Counted from the stretch's first letter, positions 1-10,041 are shown. The stretch is DNA of 64,000 nt from Bradyrhizobium sp. RP6 (GCF_003837805.1 NZ_RQIT01000032.1:1-64000); one strand, 5' to 3'. Notes: a model not told the origin generated them from the letters alone. Numbers and translations: made by a program.

Positions 1-1
1 A

Positions 2-91
2 CGCGCGCGTCTCTTCCTGGAGAAGATCGCGCGTGAGAACCGCAGGCTCTTTGTGCATTGGCAACTCGGCGATGGCGGCAAGCTTGCCTGA
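2..91 (+). CDS. C-terminal end of a group II intron maturase (partial)
   Basis: The window opens inside a reading frame that ends with RENRRLFVHWQLGDGGKLA and a TGA stop. An LFVHWQ-type ending is common at the C terminus of bacterial group II intron reverse transcriptase/maturases. Immediately after the stop lies a domain V-like hairpin, which supports reading this as the tail of an intron-encoded protein. Only about 29 residues are visible, so catalytic motifs cannot be checked. The start and most of the gene lie outside the window. Confidence 0.6.
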   Translation, partial: RARLFLEKIARENRRLFVHWQLGDGGKLA

Positions 92-127
92 TGGGAGCCG
101 GGTGAGGCGAGAGTCTCACGCCCGGTT
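92..127 (+). ncRNA. Domain V-like hairpin of an upstream group II intron
   Basis: The run GAGCCGGGTGAGGCGAGAGT and its continuation to CACGCCCGGTT folds as a GC stem closed by a short purine loop. This is the pattern of domain V, the catalytic hairpin of group II introns. It follows the stop of the partial maturase by a few bases, the usual position. The exact 3' end is uncertain because a second intron appears to start at about 128. Confidence 0.55.
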
Positions 128-637
128 GTGTGTCCAGCGAAGGCTGGCATGTTCAGCAGGAGACAAACCTGCCGGGGTAGAAGTCAGAGCCCCGTAGTTT
201 GGATAGCAGAGGTGATGGAAACTGAAACTCTGAAGCCTATCGACAAAGTCTCCCCAGGGGAGGCTACGAGTCATCGGGCCGTAATAAAAGTGAACGCGTT
301 GTGGCCTCGAAAGTGAGTATCCCCGAGGGCCGAGCCTTCAACCGGAGGGCGAAGGCAGCATGAGCAACTGAAGACTGACCGATACGGATGTTCACCTCGG
401 CGGGGTGGAAGCGACAGCACGGTGACAAGGACATGCTGAGCAACTGGAGAAGCCCTCCTCGTCCCGACGCGAAATCGTCGGAGCAAGGTAGGCCGTATAA
501 CCGGCGAAACCGGGAAGTCGGCCGAAGACGAGAGGGTGGCGGCCGGGTCCGGAGTAGCAATGAAGCGGAGTAATATCCGTGGAGCCAAGGGACCCTGCCA
601 TTTGCAATGTCTCCAACATAGGGAAGGCAAGGACGAG

Positions 638-1933
638 ATGACAAAGGCGTCCATCGATTTGCAGGACCTGAGGCGGAGAATATACGTCAAGGCAAAGGCT
701 GAACCGTCCTGGCGGTTCTGGGGACTATACGTCCACGTCTGCAAGATGGAGACCCTGCGCGCTGCGTATGAGATGGCCAAAGAGAACGATGGAGCACCGG
801 GAATAGACGGCGTCACCTTCGAGGCCATTGAGACGCAAGGCGTGGAAGCTCTGCTCGAGCAGTTACGGGACGAACTGATCGGGCGCACCTACCAGCCACT
901 TCCCGCGCGGAGGCAGGAGATACCGAAGGACGGGGGCAAAGTCCGTGTCCTCTCGATTCCGGCGATCCGCGACAGAGTGGTGCAAGGGGCGCTCAAGCTC
1001 ATCCTCGAGCCTGTGTTCGAGGCTGACTTTCAACCGGGGTCGTATGGATATCGGCCCAAACGGACAGCACATGGCGCCATCAAGCGTGTGGCTGAAGCGA
1101 TAGTCCAACGGAAGACGCGGATTCTCGACATTGACCTGCGGGCCTACTTTGACAATGTCCGGCATGACCGGCTGTTGGAGAAAGTGGCGCGGCGGGTTGA
1201 TGACGCGCATATACTGCATCTCCTAAAGATGATGCTGAAAGCCTCAGGCAAGAAGGGCGTTCCGCAGGGCGGTGTGATCTCGCCTTTACTCAGTAATCTC
1301 TACCTCAATGAGGTGGACAGGATGCTGGAGCGAGCGCGGGAAGTCACCCGCAAGTACACCTACGTCGAATACGCGCGATTCGCTGACGACCTGGTGGTCT
1401 TGATCGACGCCTACAAGCGTCATGACTGGCTGATTGGAGCCGTGACCAAACGACTCCGGGAGGAGTTCGCCAAGCTGCAGGTGGAAATCAATGATGAAAA
1501 GAGCCGCACAGTGGACCTTGAGCGCGGTGAGTACTTTGGGTTCCTGGGCTTTGAGTTCCGCTACTTCCGCGGACTAAGCGGAGCGATGCGGCCGCATTAC
1601 ACGCCCAAGCTCAAAAAGCGGACGGCACTGGTGCGGGCGCTCAAAGAGGTGTTCCGCCGACACCGGTCGCAACCGGTTGAACGAGTGATAAACTTGATCA
1701 ATCCGATGCTCCGGGGGTGGGTGAACTACTTCGCGGTGGGGCATTCCAGCGAGTGCTTCAGCTTCATCAAAGACTGGGTGGAGAAGAAGGTCAGGCGCCA
1801 TCTGGCGCATGCTCAGAAACGAAAGGGCTTCGGCTGGGAACGATGGAATAGGCGGTGGCTGTACGACACTCTCGGGCTGTTCAACGCCTACAGAGTGCGA
1901 CGCGACGGGCCGAAAGTCGCCCCAGCAGGATAG
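638..1933 (+). CDS. ltrA: Group II intron reverse transcriptase/maturase
   Basis: The protein of about 431 residues aids intron splicing and copies intron RNA into DNA targets. The N terminus carries the RT-0 region (NDGAPGIDGVTF). The fingers and palm follow with GSYGYRPKRTAHGAI and DIDLRAYFDNVRHDRL, then KGVPQGGVISPLLSNLYL. The catalytic motif is FADD rather than the common YADD (ARFADDLVVLI). The maturase X domain follows, with LRGWVNYFAVGHSS. No HNH endonuclease domain is visible, so mobility probably relies on replication forks. The ATG at 638 follows AAGGA; an in-frame GTG at 536 is a weaker choice because the upstream residues look non-coding. The reading frame is intact, so the protein may be functional. 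Confidence 0.9.
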   Translation: MTKASIDLQDLRRRIYVKAKAEPSWRFWGLYVHVCKMETLRAAYEMAKENDGAPGIDGVTFEAIETQGVEALLEQLRDELIGRTYQPLPARRQEIPKDGGKVRVLSIPAIRDRVVQGALKLILEPVFEADFQPGSYGYRPKRTAHGAIKRVAEAIVQRKTRILDIDLRAYFDNVRHDRLLEKVARRVDDAHILHLLKMMLKASGKKGVPQGGVISPLLSNLYLNEVDRMLERAREVTRKYTYVEYARFADDLVVLIDAYKRHDWLIGAVTKRLREEFAKLQVEINDEKSRTVDLERGEYFGFLGFEFRYFRGLSGAMRPHYTPKLKKRTALVRALKEVFRRHRSQPVERVINLINPMLRGWVNYFAVGHSSECFSFIKDWVEKKVRRHLAHAQKRKGFGWERWNRRWLYDTLGLFNAYRVRRDGPKVAPAG

Positions 1934-1963
1934 GTCCCATAAGCGTTGGCGTGAAGCAAATGG

Positions 1964-1999
1964 GAGCGCGCAGTGCGGGAAATCCGCATGCTGCGTGCG
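1964..1999 (+). ncRNA. Group II intron domain V
   Basis: A GC-rich hairpin, GCGCGCAGTGCGGGAAATCC continuing to GCATGCTGCGTGCG, sits 30 nt after the maturase stop. Shape and position fit domain V of the intron that starts near 128. Confidence 0.6.
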
Positions 2000-2105
2000 A
2001 CGTGGAGGGGACTGGAAACGTGGCACGGTCGAGAGGCCTGTCGGCGCGCCAGTCTTCGACCCTACCTGCGAGAGGCTGGAGGTGAAATCCCTCCGGCCTA
2101 CTCAC

Positions 2106-2951
2106 CCGACAGTGCCGATCCTGGCCAAGGGCCAGACGGTTAAGGGGCACATCTGGACCTACGTTCGCGACGATCGGCCATTCGGCGGACGGGCGCCCCC
2201 GGGTGCGCTCTATTACGCCTCGTGCGACCGACGGCAGGAGCATCCCACACGGCATCTTCAAAGCTTCTCCGGCATCCTGCAGGCCGACGCCTATAGCGGC
2301 TACAACGAACTGTATGACGCCTCGCGCGCGCAGGGGCCGATCACGTCCGCACTCTGTTGGGCCCACGCTAGGCGCCAGTTCTTCGAGCTGGCGGACATCG
2401 CGGCCAATGCGAGGCGAGACAAGAATGCCGCAGCGATCTCGCCGATTGCCCTGGAGGCGGTCAAGCGCATCGATGCGCTGTTCAATATTGAGCGCGGCAT
2501 AAATGGCCAAAGCGCCGAAGAGCGTCTGCGCATGCGCAAGGAGCAAAGCGCTCCGCCTTTAACGGCATTGGAAGCATGGCTGCGCGAGCAGCGTGCCCGG
2601 CTGTCGAACTCGTCTGCAGTTGCCAAGCCAATCGACTACATGCTGCGCCGCTGGGATCGGTTCACCCGCTTCATTGATGACGGGCGGATCTGCCTGACAA
2701 ACAATGCGGCGGAGCGCGCGCTGCGCGGCTTTGCCCTCGGCCGCAAGTCATGGCTCTTCGCCGGCTCCGAACGTGGTGCCGACCGCGCCGCCACCATGGC
2801 GACGCTAATCATGACGGCAAAGCTCAATGACGTCGATCCGCAAGCCTGGCTGGCGGACGTCTTGGCCCGCATCGCCGGCACCCCGCAAGGTCGGCTCAAT
2901 GAGCTGCTGCCTTGGGAATGGAAGAACAGCCCTGTTCAGTCTGCGGCCTGA
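2106..2951 (+). pseudogene. tnpC: IS66-family transposase TnpC, 3' part, split by the intron
   Basis: Coding sequence resumes after the intron with TVPILAKGQTVKGHIWTYVR and continues through the IS66 catalytic core: the ILQADAYSGYNELY acidic motif, CWAHARRQFFEL, and the C-terminal LTNNAAERALRGFALGRKSW region with the last acidic residue. The 5' half of tnpC is not in this window. If the intron still splices, the two halves could form a full message; otherwise this is a dead fragment. The frame runs from the intron without a stop, so a naive start within the intron would be wrong. Confidence 0.85.
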
Positions 2952-2983
2952 TCGGGCCACCGCACCGCGGATCATCCCGCGGC

Positions 2984-2992
2984 CCTCACCGG
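2984..2992 (+). repeat. 9-bp target-site duplication, left copy
   Basis: CCTCACCGG immediately left of the IS4-family element. An identical copy lies at 4592-4600. Confidence 0.85.
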
Positions 2993-4591
2993 CTTTCAAT
3001 TACCCACAAATGCTTGATTCGATTGCGATAGTCCTAATCGAAAAATCTTGAATCGGATGAATCGCTTGTGATTCATTGTCGGGCACCTGAATCGCGACGG
3101 CGAGGTGCCTTGATGTGTTCAAGCGGAACGACGTGTCGTTGGTCGGCCGGCCCGGATGATGGTGATGAAAGTGCCGTCGAACATTGGACGGAGCGTGAGA
3201 TCGACAAGACAGCGTTCAAGGATGCCCGTCTCGGTCAACGATTTAGCGAGCTGTTGAAGCAAATTGGTGACGGCATGGGCGGGAGCATACCGTTCGCGTG
3301 CCAGGACTGGGCGAACACGAAAGCGGCCTACCGCTTCTTCGCCAATGATCGCGTGGAGGAAGCCGACATCCTCAGCGGTCACTTCGCCGCCACCCGCGCG
3401 CGTTACGATGACTGTAGAGGCCCGATCCTCCTTATTCAGGACACTACGGAATTCTCCTACCAGCGCGCGAACACGAGCGCTATTGGCCTGACCAAGAGCG
3501 TCAACAGCGGCCGGGACAAGGACGGCCGTTGGCGCCATCACACGGTCTGTGGAATGCTGATGCATTCCAGTCTCGCCGTGACTGTCGAGGGCCTACCGCT
3601 GGGATTGGCGGCGGTGAAGTTCTGGACACGGAAAAAGTTCAAAGGCACGGCGCAGCTCAAGAAGAAGATCAACCCGACCCGCGTTCCGATTGAGAAGAAG
3701 GAAAGCGTTCGCTGGCTCGACAATCTCAGGCAGTCGATCGAGCGGCTCGGACAGCCGGCGCGTTGCATTCATATCGGCGACCGCGAAAGCGACATCTACG
3801 AATTATATTGCCTGACGCAAGAGCTTGGCGCCCACTTCCTTGTCCGCGCCTGCGTCGACCGGCTGGCAGGCGATGGCGGTCATACGATCGCAACCGAGAT
3901 GGAAGAGACCAGCGTCAAAGGCTTGCATTACATCGACGTGCGCAACGACAAGGGAGAGGCGACGAAGGCCGCGCTGGAAATCAAGTTCAAGCGGATCGTG
4001 GTCTTACCGCCCATCGGGAAGCAGAAACGCTATCCGGCCCTCGACCTGACGATAATCCATGCCACCGAGCGCGGTACGCCAAAGGACCGTAAACCAATTG
4101 AGTGGAAGCTCATCACTGACCTAGCCGTCCGCAGTCGCTCCGAAGCAATCGAGAAGATCAACTGGTACGCCATGCGGTGGAAGATCGAGGTATTCCACAA
4201 GATCCTGAAATCGGGCTGCAAGGCGGAAGACTCAAAACTCCGGACCGCGGAGCGACTTGCCAATCTAATGGCGGTCTTCTGCATTCTCAGCTGGCGCGTC
4301 CTCTGGCTCACCATGCTCAATCGCATCGCCCCGGACGCGCCACCGAAGCTCGCACTGACGAATACCGAGATCGCATTGCTCGATCGACTCATCAGCGGCG
4401 CCAGCCATCGACGATGTCGCCCTGGAACCCTTGCATTTTATCTCACCAAGCTTGCACGATTGGGTGGCTACCTGGCCAGGGCGGGCGATCCGCCGCCTGG
4501 AAATGTTGTCATCTGGCGCGGCCTCTCAAGACTCACAGATATCGAACTTGGCGCCGAAATCGCAACGGCTGGAAATGTGGGTAATTGAAAG
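2993..4591 (+). mobile_element. IS4-family (IS50-like) insertion sequence, complete
   Basis: A 1599-bp element whose ends are inverted copies of CTTTCAATTACCCACA (left 2993-3008, right 4576-4591). It is flanked by the 9-bp direct repeat CCTCACCGG, the duplication length known for the IS50 branch of IS4. It encodes one transposase on the plus strand. It landed near the right end of the IS66 element, between tnpC and the presumed IS66 terminus. Intact ends, a perfect duplication and an open transposase frame point to a fairly recent insertion. Confidence 0.9.
3113..4588 (+). CDS. IS4-family transposase (Tn5/IS50-like)
   Basis: The protein of about 491 residues catalyses cut-and-paste transposition of its element. 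The N-terminal DNA-binding domain resembles that of Tn5 transposase (FKDARLGQRF, then ANTKAAYRFFAND). The RNase H-fold acidic residues appear as LLIQDTTEF, HIGDRESDIYE and the Y-(2)-R-(3)-E-(6)-K signature in YAMRWKIEVFHKILK. The ATG at 3113 follows GAGGTG; a GTG at 3068 in the same frame would add 15 residues. The gene ends 3 bp before the right end of the element. No frameshift is seen. Confidence 0.93.
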   Translation: MCSSGTTCRWSAGPDDGDESAVEHWTEREIDKTAFKDARLGQRFSELLKQIGDGMGGSIPFACQDWANTKAAYRFFANDRVEEADILSGHFAATRARYDDCRGPILLIQDTTEFSYQRANTSAIGLTKSVNSGRDKDGRWRHHTVCGMLMHSSLAVTVEGLPLGLAAVKFWTRKKFKGTAQLKKKINPTRVPIEKKESVRWLDNLRQSIERLGQPARCIHIGDRESDIYELYCLTQELGAHFLVRACVDRLAGDGGHTIATEMEETSVKGLHYIDVRNDKGEATKAALEIKFKRIVVLPPIGKQKRYPALDLTIIHATERGTPKDRKPIEWKLITDLAVRSRSEAIEKINWYAMRWKIEVFHKILKSGCKAEDSKLRTAERLANLMAVFCILSWRVLWLTMLNRIAPDAPPKLALTNTEIALLDRLISGASHRRCRPGTLAFYLTKLARLGGYLARAGDPPPGNVVIWRGLSRLTDIELGAEIATAGNVGN

Positions 4592-4600
4592 CCTCACCGG
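4592..4600 (+). repeat. 9-bp target-site duplication, right copy
   Basis: CCTCACCGG immediately right of the IS4-family element, identical to 2984-2992. Confidence 0.85.
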
Positions 4601-5568
4601 ACGGTTACGTTCTTAGGTCTGGAATGGGCGCAACAAGACCAGCCCCGCGGCTTGGGTCCGGGCATGTTCGCGCGCTTGGTGCCTCGATCAGCACTAAGCT
4701 GACGGTCATCTGGAGCACCAATGCTCTCACAAGGCGTTGGAGCCAACTATAAAACACCGCCATACCCCAGCAGAGGAATGGCTAGGATTAGGGTGCCTTT
4801 GAGCTCGACGGCACGCGGGCGCTGGTCAGGGACTTGGCGGGAAGACGTCAGACCCGAACCGTAGCAGTCTCGTCATCGACCGGTAGGTACCGCAAAGCCA
4901 GCTACGGGCTTGATGTCGGCTTGCGCTATTTAGCGCGCGCAGCTGGTCGAACTGCGACGTCTCGCCGTTGAGGGTCCACAATCGGCGCGTTCGTAAGACA
5001 TCAATGTGACGCAGGAGCGGACGCTAGAGCTAAGGCGGCTTCCGGAGATGGCAAAAATTCTGATGGACGGTTGCGGAGCCGACGTGCTCGGCAGCCCCAC
5101 TGTCGCGTTCAGGTCGTCCGGTTGTAACCAAAGCACCGCAGCTCGGATGGGGCCCGGCTGCGCGCCACGATCAAGGCAGCAGCCTGCCAAGTCCGCGGTG
5201 AGGCTCGCCGGTCGGCCTTTTCCCGCGCGCTTCGCAATAAGATCGATCTCCTCGCGATCAGCAAATTCGCTAAAAGAACGAGAAACAGCTGGCCGGTCCG
5301 ACGGCTGCGGGCTCGGCAAGCCCATTTATATCAAGACTAAAGGGCACCTGCTGCCGAGTGGTTGCGAAATCGAGATCTTTTCTCCCCTCGCAAAATCGAT
5401 TGCGAGTATAACGTGCGTGCCCATTTGCTGGCCTCGAGTGTCGCTGCACCTGTCGCCGATGCGTACGCATTGGTGCCCGACATCCTGAGCCACATCGGCC
5501 AGTAGCCTATTCGTCTTTTGGAGGGTAGAGAACTGCCCGGAACACTATTCGGATCGATCTCATGTAGA
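4601..5568. other. IS66 right-end remnant, then a stretch without a clear gene
   Basis: The first bases (ACGGTTAC to about 4608) look like the terminal bases of the IS66 element. From there to 5568 I see only short overlapping frames with no family match, no good ribosome site and no strong hairpin. The minus-strand frame around 5340-5560 has a coding-like stretch but no recognisable domain. Confidence 0.4.
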
Positions 5569-6767
5569 TTATCGATCACGGCCGGGATCTTGTTGGTGTT
5601 TTTCTCGCATCGGGCATAGCTGTCGAAGGTGCTCCTGCGAATGTGGTAGGCGTTGCAAGCAACCGCTCGGCAGCCCGAGCGGAACGGCGCGCGCGACCTC
5701 CGCGAATACTTGCCCTCCATTGCTAAGCCGTAGCGCATCAAAGGAGCGGCGTGTGACGCGCGCCAAAAGCGGCACGCCAGATCGGCCGGCTTCAAGGGTC
5801 AGAACCAAGGTGACCTCAGCCTCGCCGTGCGGCAGAGAGGCTTTTATGCGTGCTGGAAAAACATTGAGGATAGAGCTTGCGCGCCGAGGTTCGCGCGCAA
5901 TGCTGACGTCGTCGGCAGCGATGCGCAGCCGCAGCTGCGCGCCCGGTGTAAGCGGCACTCCAGGTATCAGAAAGCGCACAGCTTTGAGGCGGAGCATGAT
6001 CAGCCCATAGCGCCCGTCATACCCGCCGACCGTAGTATCAAGACAGACTGCCGCTTCGCCCCGCCTGGCAAGCGCCGCATCGCTCTGAATGACATTGAGC
6101 GGACCGGCCGTAGTCACGGCGCCACCCTTCATCATCACGAGATAATCGGCAAAACGCTCGATATCAGCGATGTCATGGCCGAAGTAAATCATCGGCAATG
6201 GAAGCGTTTGCCGCATGCGCTCGAGAAAGGGCAGGATCTCGCATTTGGCGGAGCGGTCGAGCCCAATGAGTGGATCGTCCAGCAAGAGTAGCCGAGGCTG
6301 GCCCAACAGCGCACGGCCAAGGGCGAGTCGCTGTCGCTCCGCTCCGGAAAGATCTGATGGCAAACGCTCGAGCAGTGGCGCCAAGGCGAGCAATTCGACC
6401 ACACCATCAAAATCGATCAGTGCCTGTTCCGATTTGGACGCGTTGTATAAAACGGTGTGTCGTACAGACAAATGAGAAGAGAGAATCGGTAGGCGAAATA
6501 CAAATGCGACGTGACGAAGATGAGTCGGTCGAAACGTAGTCTCATCCTGCCAAATCTCCCCATCAATCGCACAGAATCCATTCGGCAGGCGCTGGACGCC
6601 AGCGATGCAGCGCGCGAGTGTAGTTTTGCCGCACCCGGGCGGACCAAGAATCGCTGTGACGCCTTTGGCTGTACGCTGAATTGCGTATCTAGCAAAATGC
6701 TTCCGAGAGAGCCGTTGAAGGCAACTTCGATATAGCCCTTTTTGGCTTCTCTGATGAACCTTAGCAT
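5569..6767 (-). pseudogene. modC: Molybdate ABC transporter ATP-binding protein ModC, degenerate
   Basis: The minus strand encodes a ModC-like ATPase: Walker A GPPGCGKTT (near 6610-6640), signature LSGAERQRLALGRALL, Walker B LLLLDDPLIGLD, an H-loop in YFGHDIADIERF, and a C-terminal MOBE-like molybdate-binding region ending ALRLSNGGQVFAEV. The N-terminal part (VAFNGSLGSILLDTQF) lies in another frame, so there is a frameshift near 6665. The usual catalytic Glu after Walker B is Asp (LLDDP rather than LLDEP). The C terminus runs about 40 residues past the expected end without similarity. ModC powers molybdate import, which supplies the nitrogenase cofactor; this copy is probably dead. Confidence 0.75.
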
Positions 6768-6949
6768 GTGCTGTATCTTCTCAGCTAAGTCAGGAGGCCA
6801 ATGGCTGCAGTGGAGCTGATCGCCATGCTTCCGACGATCCACTCTATCCCGCGGCAGCACGGGCTTTTCTGCTCGCGTGAGGGCCTAGGGTAGGGGGCGG
6901 ACTGCAGATTGGTATCAAGACCGGAGTCTTGTTGAGCAGCTCCGCGCCG

Positions 6950-7267
6950 CTAGGATTGTGGCAATCGGACGTTGCTCGCTGCACTTGCCATTGAGAGGTA
7001 AGCGCCCTTCCAGCAGCGCAAGGTTGTCAGTCTGCTTGGCGGGCCGAGCGCATGTTCGAATAGCGCGGCTTGAGAGGCTTGGCGGTAAAGCTGTCCGATC
7101 ACGCCAGAGCCGAATACTGGCTCGGGGCCAGAACTCGGCATTACGGATCCCACAGCTTCGCGAGCCGATTCGAAGTTTGCGTCCGTCGCCACAATGGTGG
7201 CCTTTGCACTCTCAGGTGCGAGTAGCATCAAAGCTAGATCGATCATGATGAATCGAATTAACTTCAT
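6950..7267 (-). pseudogene. modA: Molybdate-binding protein ModA N-terminal remnant
   Basis: The reading frame begins with a signal peptide-like segment (IMIDLALMLLAPESAKA). It continues with VFGSGVIGQLYRQASQAALFE, which resembles the GSTGQLYxQIxxGAPFE segment of ModA-type periplasmic binding proteins. The similarity stops after about 80 residues and the rest is unrelated. It lies upstream of the modC remnant on the same strand, in modA-modB-modC order, with modB missing. I infer a decayed mod operon. Confidence 0.5.
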
Positions 7268-7945
7268 TGGAATCCCGGCTCCGCCGCGACCGCTTCCTTC
7301 GCGGCAGCTTTATCCTTACCCAGCAATCGGCGTGCCGTTTTAAGGAATACCTGGCCGGCTAGTGGCAAGGGAGGCTTTGCATCGGTCTCCACCCTGCGTC
7401 CTAAATCGCCGCATTGTAGGACCTTGGACGTTCGCGTCGCCAACCGCACATGCAGGAGCTATGAGATGGCACCTGAGGGTGAAACCATGCCTCTCGCATT
7501 GGAGACGGTGCTTCGGCGAATGTGCGGCCGTAAAACGCGTCAGTGATACACAAGTCGCTGCCTCCGGCTGGCGCACCTTCCGATCTGCGCGAAGGAGAAG
7601 GTTGGCAGCCTCTCTTCGAAAAAGCGCTGATATGAGATGATATGCGCTGTCCGCGCGCTCAAAGTGCTTGAATCGCCCGTAACGTCAGGATGTAGGCATT
7701 GCGAAGCAAAACGCCATATTGGGAGCCAACATCGGCACACAAGCGCTAAACGGCCGGATCTCTGTTTGATCCCGGTCCTCGCAATGCGTGTTGCGCCTAG
7801 CGGGACGATGATTCGGGGCGCCGTTATCATTGCGGCGCCCGGAACAGTGAGCCAGTGGCTGCCGAAGCGCTCGAATCCGGTAAACAGATCAGCCTCGCGG
7901 GGCAAAGAAAAACAGTTGAGAGGTTTGGTGAATCAAGAGCGACGA
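7268..7945. other. No recognisable gene
   Basis: Several short overlapping frames occur on both strands. None shows a family motif or a convincing ribosome site. Confidence 0.4.
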
Positions 7946-8266
7946 ATGGGCTGGACCTGCAATGCGCATCGCTATTCGGCCGTCCTCGCTGCGATCGCGA
8001 TCGCAGCGACGTGGTGCACAGGATATGCTCGCGCGCGAGATCGTCGGGCCGAGGAAGTCTTGGTGTCGTGCAAACCAGACGTGATCCGCTTCTGTGACCG
8101 CTTTACAGGCCGTAACGATGCTGATGTGGCCATGTTTTGTCTTACGGAAAACTTCAAAAACTTACGCCGCGAATGCCGACGCATGATGCCTACCGCCGCC
8201 GCGGACAAAAGCGACCGGTCGAGACAATCTCTCAACAGGCGTCCAGTAGGCCTTCATCCAGAGTGA
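7946..8266 (+). CDS. Small exported cysteine-rich protein
   Basis: A 106-residue protein with a hydrophobic N-terminal segment (SAVLAAIAIAATWCTGYARA, residues about 11-30) that looks like a signal peptide. The body has the spacing CKPDVIRFCDRF then MFCLTENFKNLRREC, which resembles the GLG1-type cysteine-rich repeat (C-x6-C, then CL-x-N-x6-C). Such proteins are common small periplasmic proteins in Bradyrhizobium and relatives, and their function is unknown. The start at 7946 was chosen because the signal peptide follows directly. No ribosome site is obvious. The C-terminal 25 residues are basic and low in complexity. Confidence 0.55.
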   Translation: MGWTCNAHRYSAVLAAIAIAATWCTGYARARDRRAEEVLVSCKPDVIRFCDRFTGRNDADVAMFCLTENFKNLRRECRRMMPTAAADKSDRSRQSLNRRPVGLHPE

Positions 8267-8756
8267 GGCACGGCAGTTGCGAACTCGAACGATAGTGAGG
8301 TGTTCAGCCTGACCGGGCCCGGGGTTTGACCAGCTTGGTGGCTGCAAGTTGATCGGACTGAAGGATCAGCCTGCCTCGCGCAGCTCAACTATCTGAGGAC
8401 TGATCCGTGGATCGATTGGCAGCAGTTGCGCTTCAAACAGCGCTGCAGCCATACGGCGACTTCGAGGCTTACGTGACGTTGCTATGGGTTCGCTGTAACG
8501 GGTCCGAACGACAACTGCGTAAGCTGAGGAGGGAATGGCCTGACATATGCAGGAATTCCGTACTGCTCACCAATCTATACCGTTATGGTCGGCGACTAGG
8601 TGTTTTTGGGCAGGTAAGCTAAGCGGTAGTGACGGGCAGACGATTCGCCGGAATATTAGCGTTGGAGTTGGTTTCCCTTAGATTCTCAGCTTGGAACTAC
8701 CTTGGGCTGGACTGCCGGGCTCAAGGTAATAGAGTGCGCTAGGAAAACATCTTTTG
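8267..8756. other. No firm gene; one weak GTG-started frame
   Basis: A GTG-started frame at 8407-8622 encodes 71 residues (MDRLAAVALQTALQPYGDF at the start). It has a GAGGA-like sequence about 9 nt upstream but no family resemblance. I see nothing else here. Confidence 0.3.
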
Positions 8757-9056
8757 TTAGCCGCTGATCGACTTCTCGAGGCAACCGCTTGATGCCATTG
8801 CGGCGTTTTCGATGGGCGCTCCAGGGGAGTCGCTTCGCCCGAACGTGGTACTCTTGAAAGAATACACTTCAGAGCTCAGGGCTAAAGGGAAGGCCGTCGA
8901 TACGAGTCGTTGAAAGGCAGAAAGCTGTTCATGCAGACGCTTCTCCACGGCCTCCCGCTCCGCGCCAAGCAGACCAGTGCCAAGTAATCGACGGCAGCGC
9001 CAGATTTCGTTTCGCAACCATCTGATCTCACTTAATGTATCATCAATCGAAGTCAT
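8757..9056 (-). CDS. Hypothetical small protein with a helical N-terminal half
   Basis: A 99-residue frame. The first half (TLSEIRWLRNEIWRC, then LGAEREAVEKRLHEQLSAF) reads as amphipathic or coiled-coil helix, while the second half is low in complexity. I do not recognise a family. The ATG at 9056 is preferred over one nine codons upstream because the coding-like pattern begins there. It may be a short orphan gene or a fragment. Confidence 0.35.
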   Translation of the reverse strand: MTSIDDTLSEIRWLRNEIWRCRRLLGTGLLGAEREAVEKRLHEQLSAFQRLVSTAFPLALSSEVYSFKSTTFGRSDSPGAPIENAAMASSGCLEKSISG

Positions 9057-10041
9057 CACTGATATTCGTCCCTGGAGTATCAAGCATGGCGATCGTCTGA
9101 GCGGCCGTTGCTTGGCTCCGCATTTCTGCCGAATAGTTGAGCTGAGGACTTACGACTTTCCGCCCGTTGTCCCCGAGCAAGATGTGTGCAACTCTTACCA
9201 ATCAATATCACCCGACACCGCGCGTGTGACGACTAATCGCGGCGGATTTTCGCGGTTTCACGGCGCCCCGATCGTGTGTCCTGCATAATTTCAGCGCTTC
9301 CACAAGCTTGGTTGGCCGACGAGCAGTTAAGTAGATCCGGCGTGCTATAGGCATTCACAATCGCTTACCCGATAACTAATCCATGGGCGAGGTGGAGCTT
9401 ATCCACAACATGGGAAAGCCATGAGAACGAATTGTGAGGAACGCAAACCAGCCTGAGTGCGATCCACGGCACGCGCCAGCCAATCAAGAAGCGAACGCGG
9501 TTGCGATCTTGGTAATACAAGGTAAAATGTCGATGGACGCAGTGTCGAGCCAATTGAGCATTCCACAGACGGTCATTGCCATCGACATCGGCTGTGCACG
9601 CCTCAGAAGAGCGATTGAATAGCTTGAATCCCACGCTGCGCCAGGTTTTAGCGTTGTTGATGCGCCACAGATAAAGGTTGGCAGGCGTTGACGTCCCATC
9701 GCAAGTGGAGATCACGGCGACGACCTGTTGATTTCCAGTTTTCTTGCCTGCGGGCGATGGCCAGGAAGGCCATTTCGATGGTCGGCACGGGGCGCCTGGC
9801 CGGCATCGTCAAGTACAACTTGACGGTTGGAGCCGCGAGATAGCGTGGATGATGGAATGATGCGGGCAATAGGATGTGTCTGACCCAGCCTAGCCACCCC
9901 TTAGCTGGTGCAGGGAAAACGCGCTGGGTGAACAGCCAGCTCGCGAGCAAAGTACTCCAGCAGACGGTTCATCTATCCAGAGGCGGCGACAGGCAGCACT
10001 GATAGCGGCACGAGCGCTGCGGCGACAGCTTGGGAGGTCTC
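9057..10041. other. No recognisable gene
   Basis: Short frames exist on both strands, but none has a domain signature or a good ribosome site. A GGGAGG ribosome-binding site at the right edge belongs to the nopM-like pseudogene. Confidence 0.4.

Larger units (their letters stand above)
128..2105 (+). mobile_element. Group II intron inserted in an IS66 transposase gene
   Basis: A 5' non-coding segment of about 500 bp with many short GC-rich inverted repeats (for example CCAGCGAAGGCTGG near 134) precedes the maturase gene. A domain V hairpin follows it (1964-1999, with a GGAAAT turn), and a terminal stem around 2074-2105 ends in CTCAC. IS66 transposase coding sequence resumes right after this point. 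The 5' boundary at about 128 and the 3' boundary at about 2105 are estimates. The roughly 110 nt between domain V and the end is long, and suggests a class with a 3' extension. Confidence 0.65.

Noticed and set aside
536..637. Upstream GTG start for the first maturase
   Set aside because: The added residues look like intron RNA, and the ATG at 638 has a better ribosome site.
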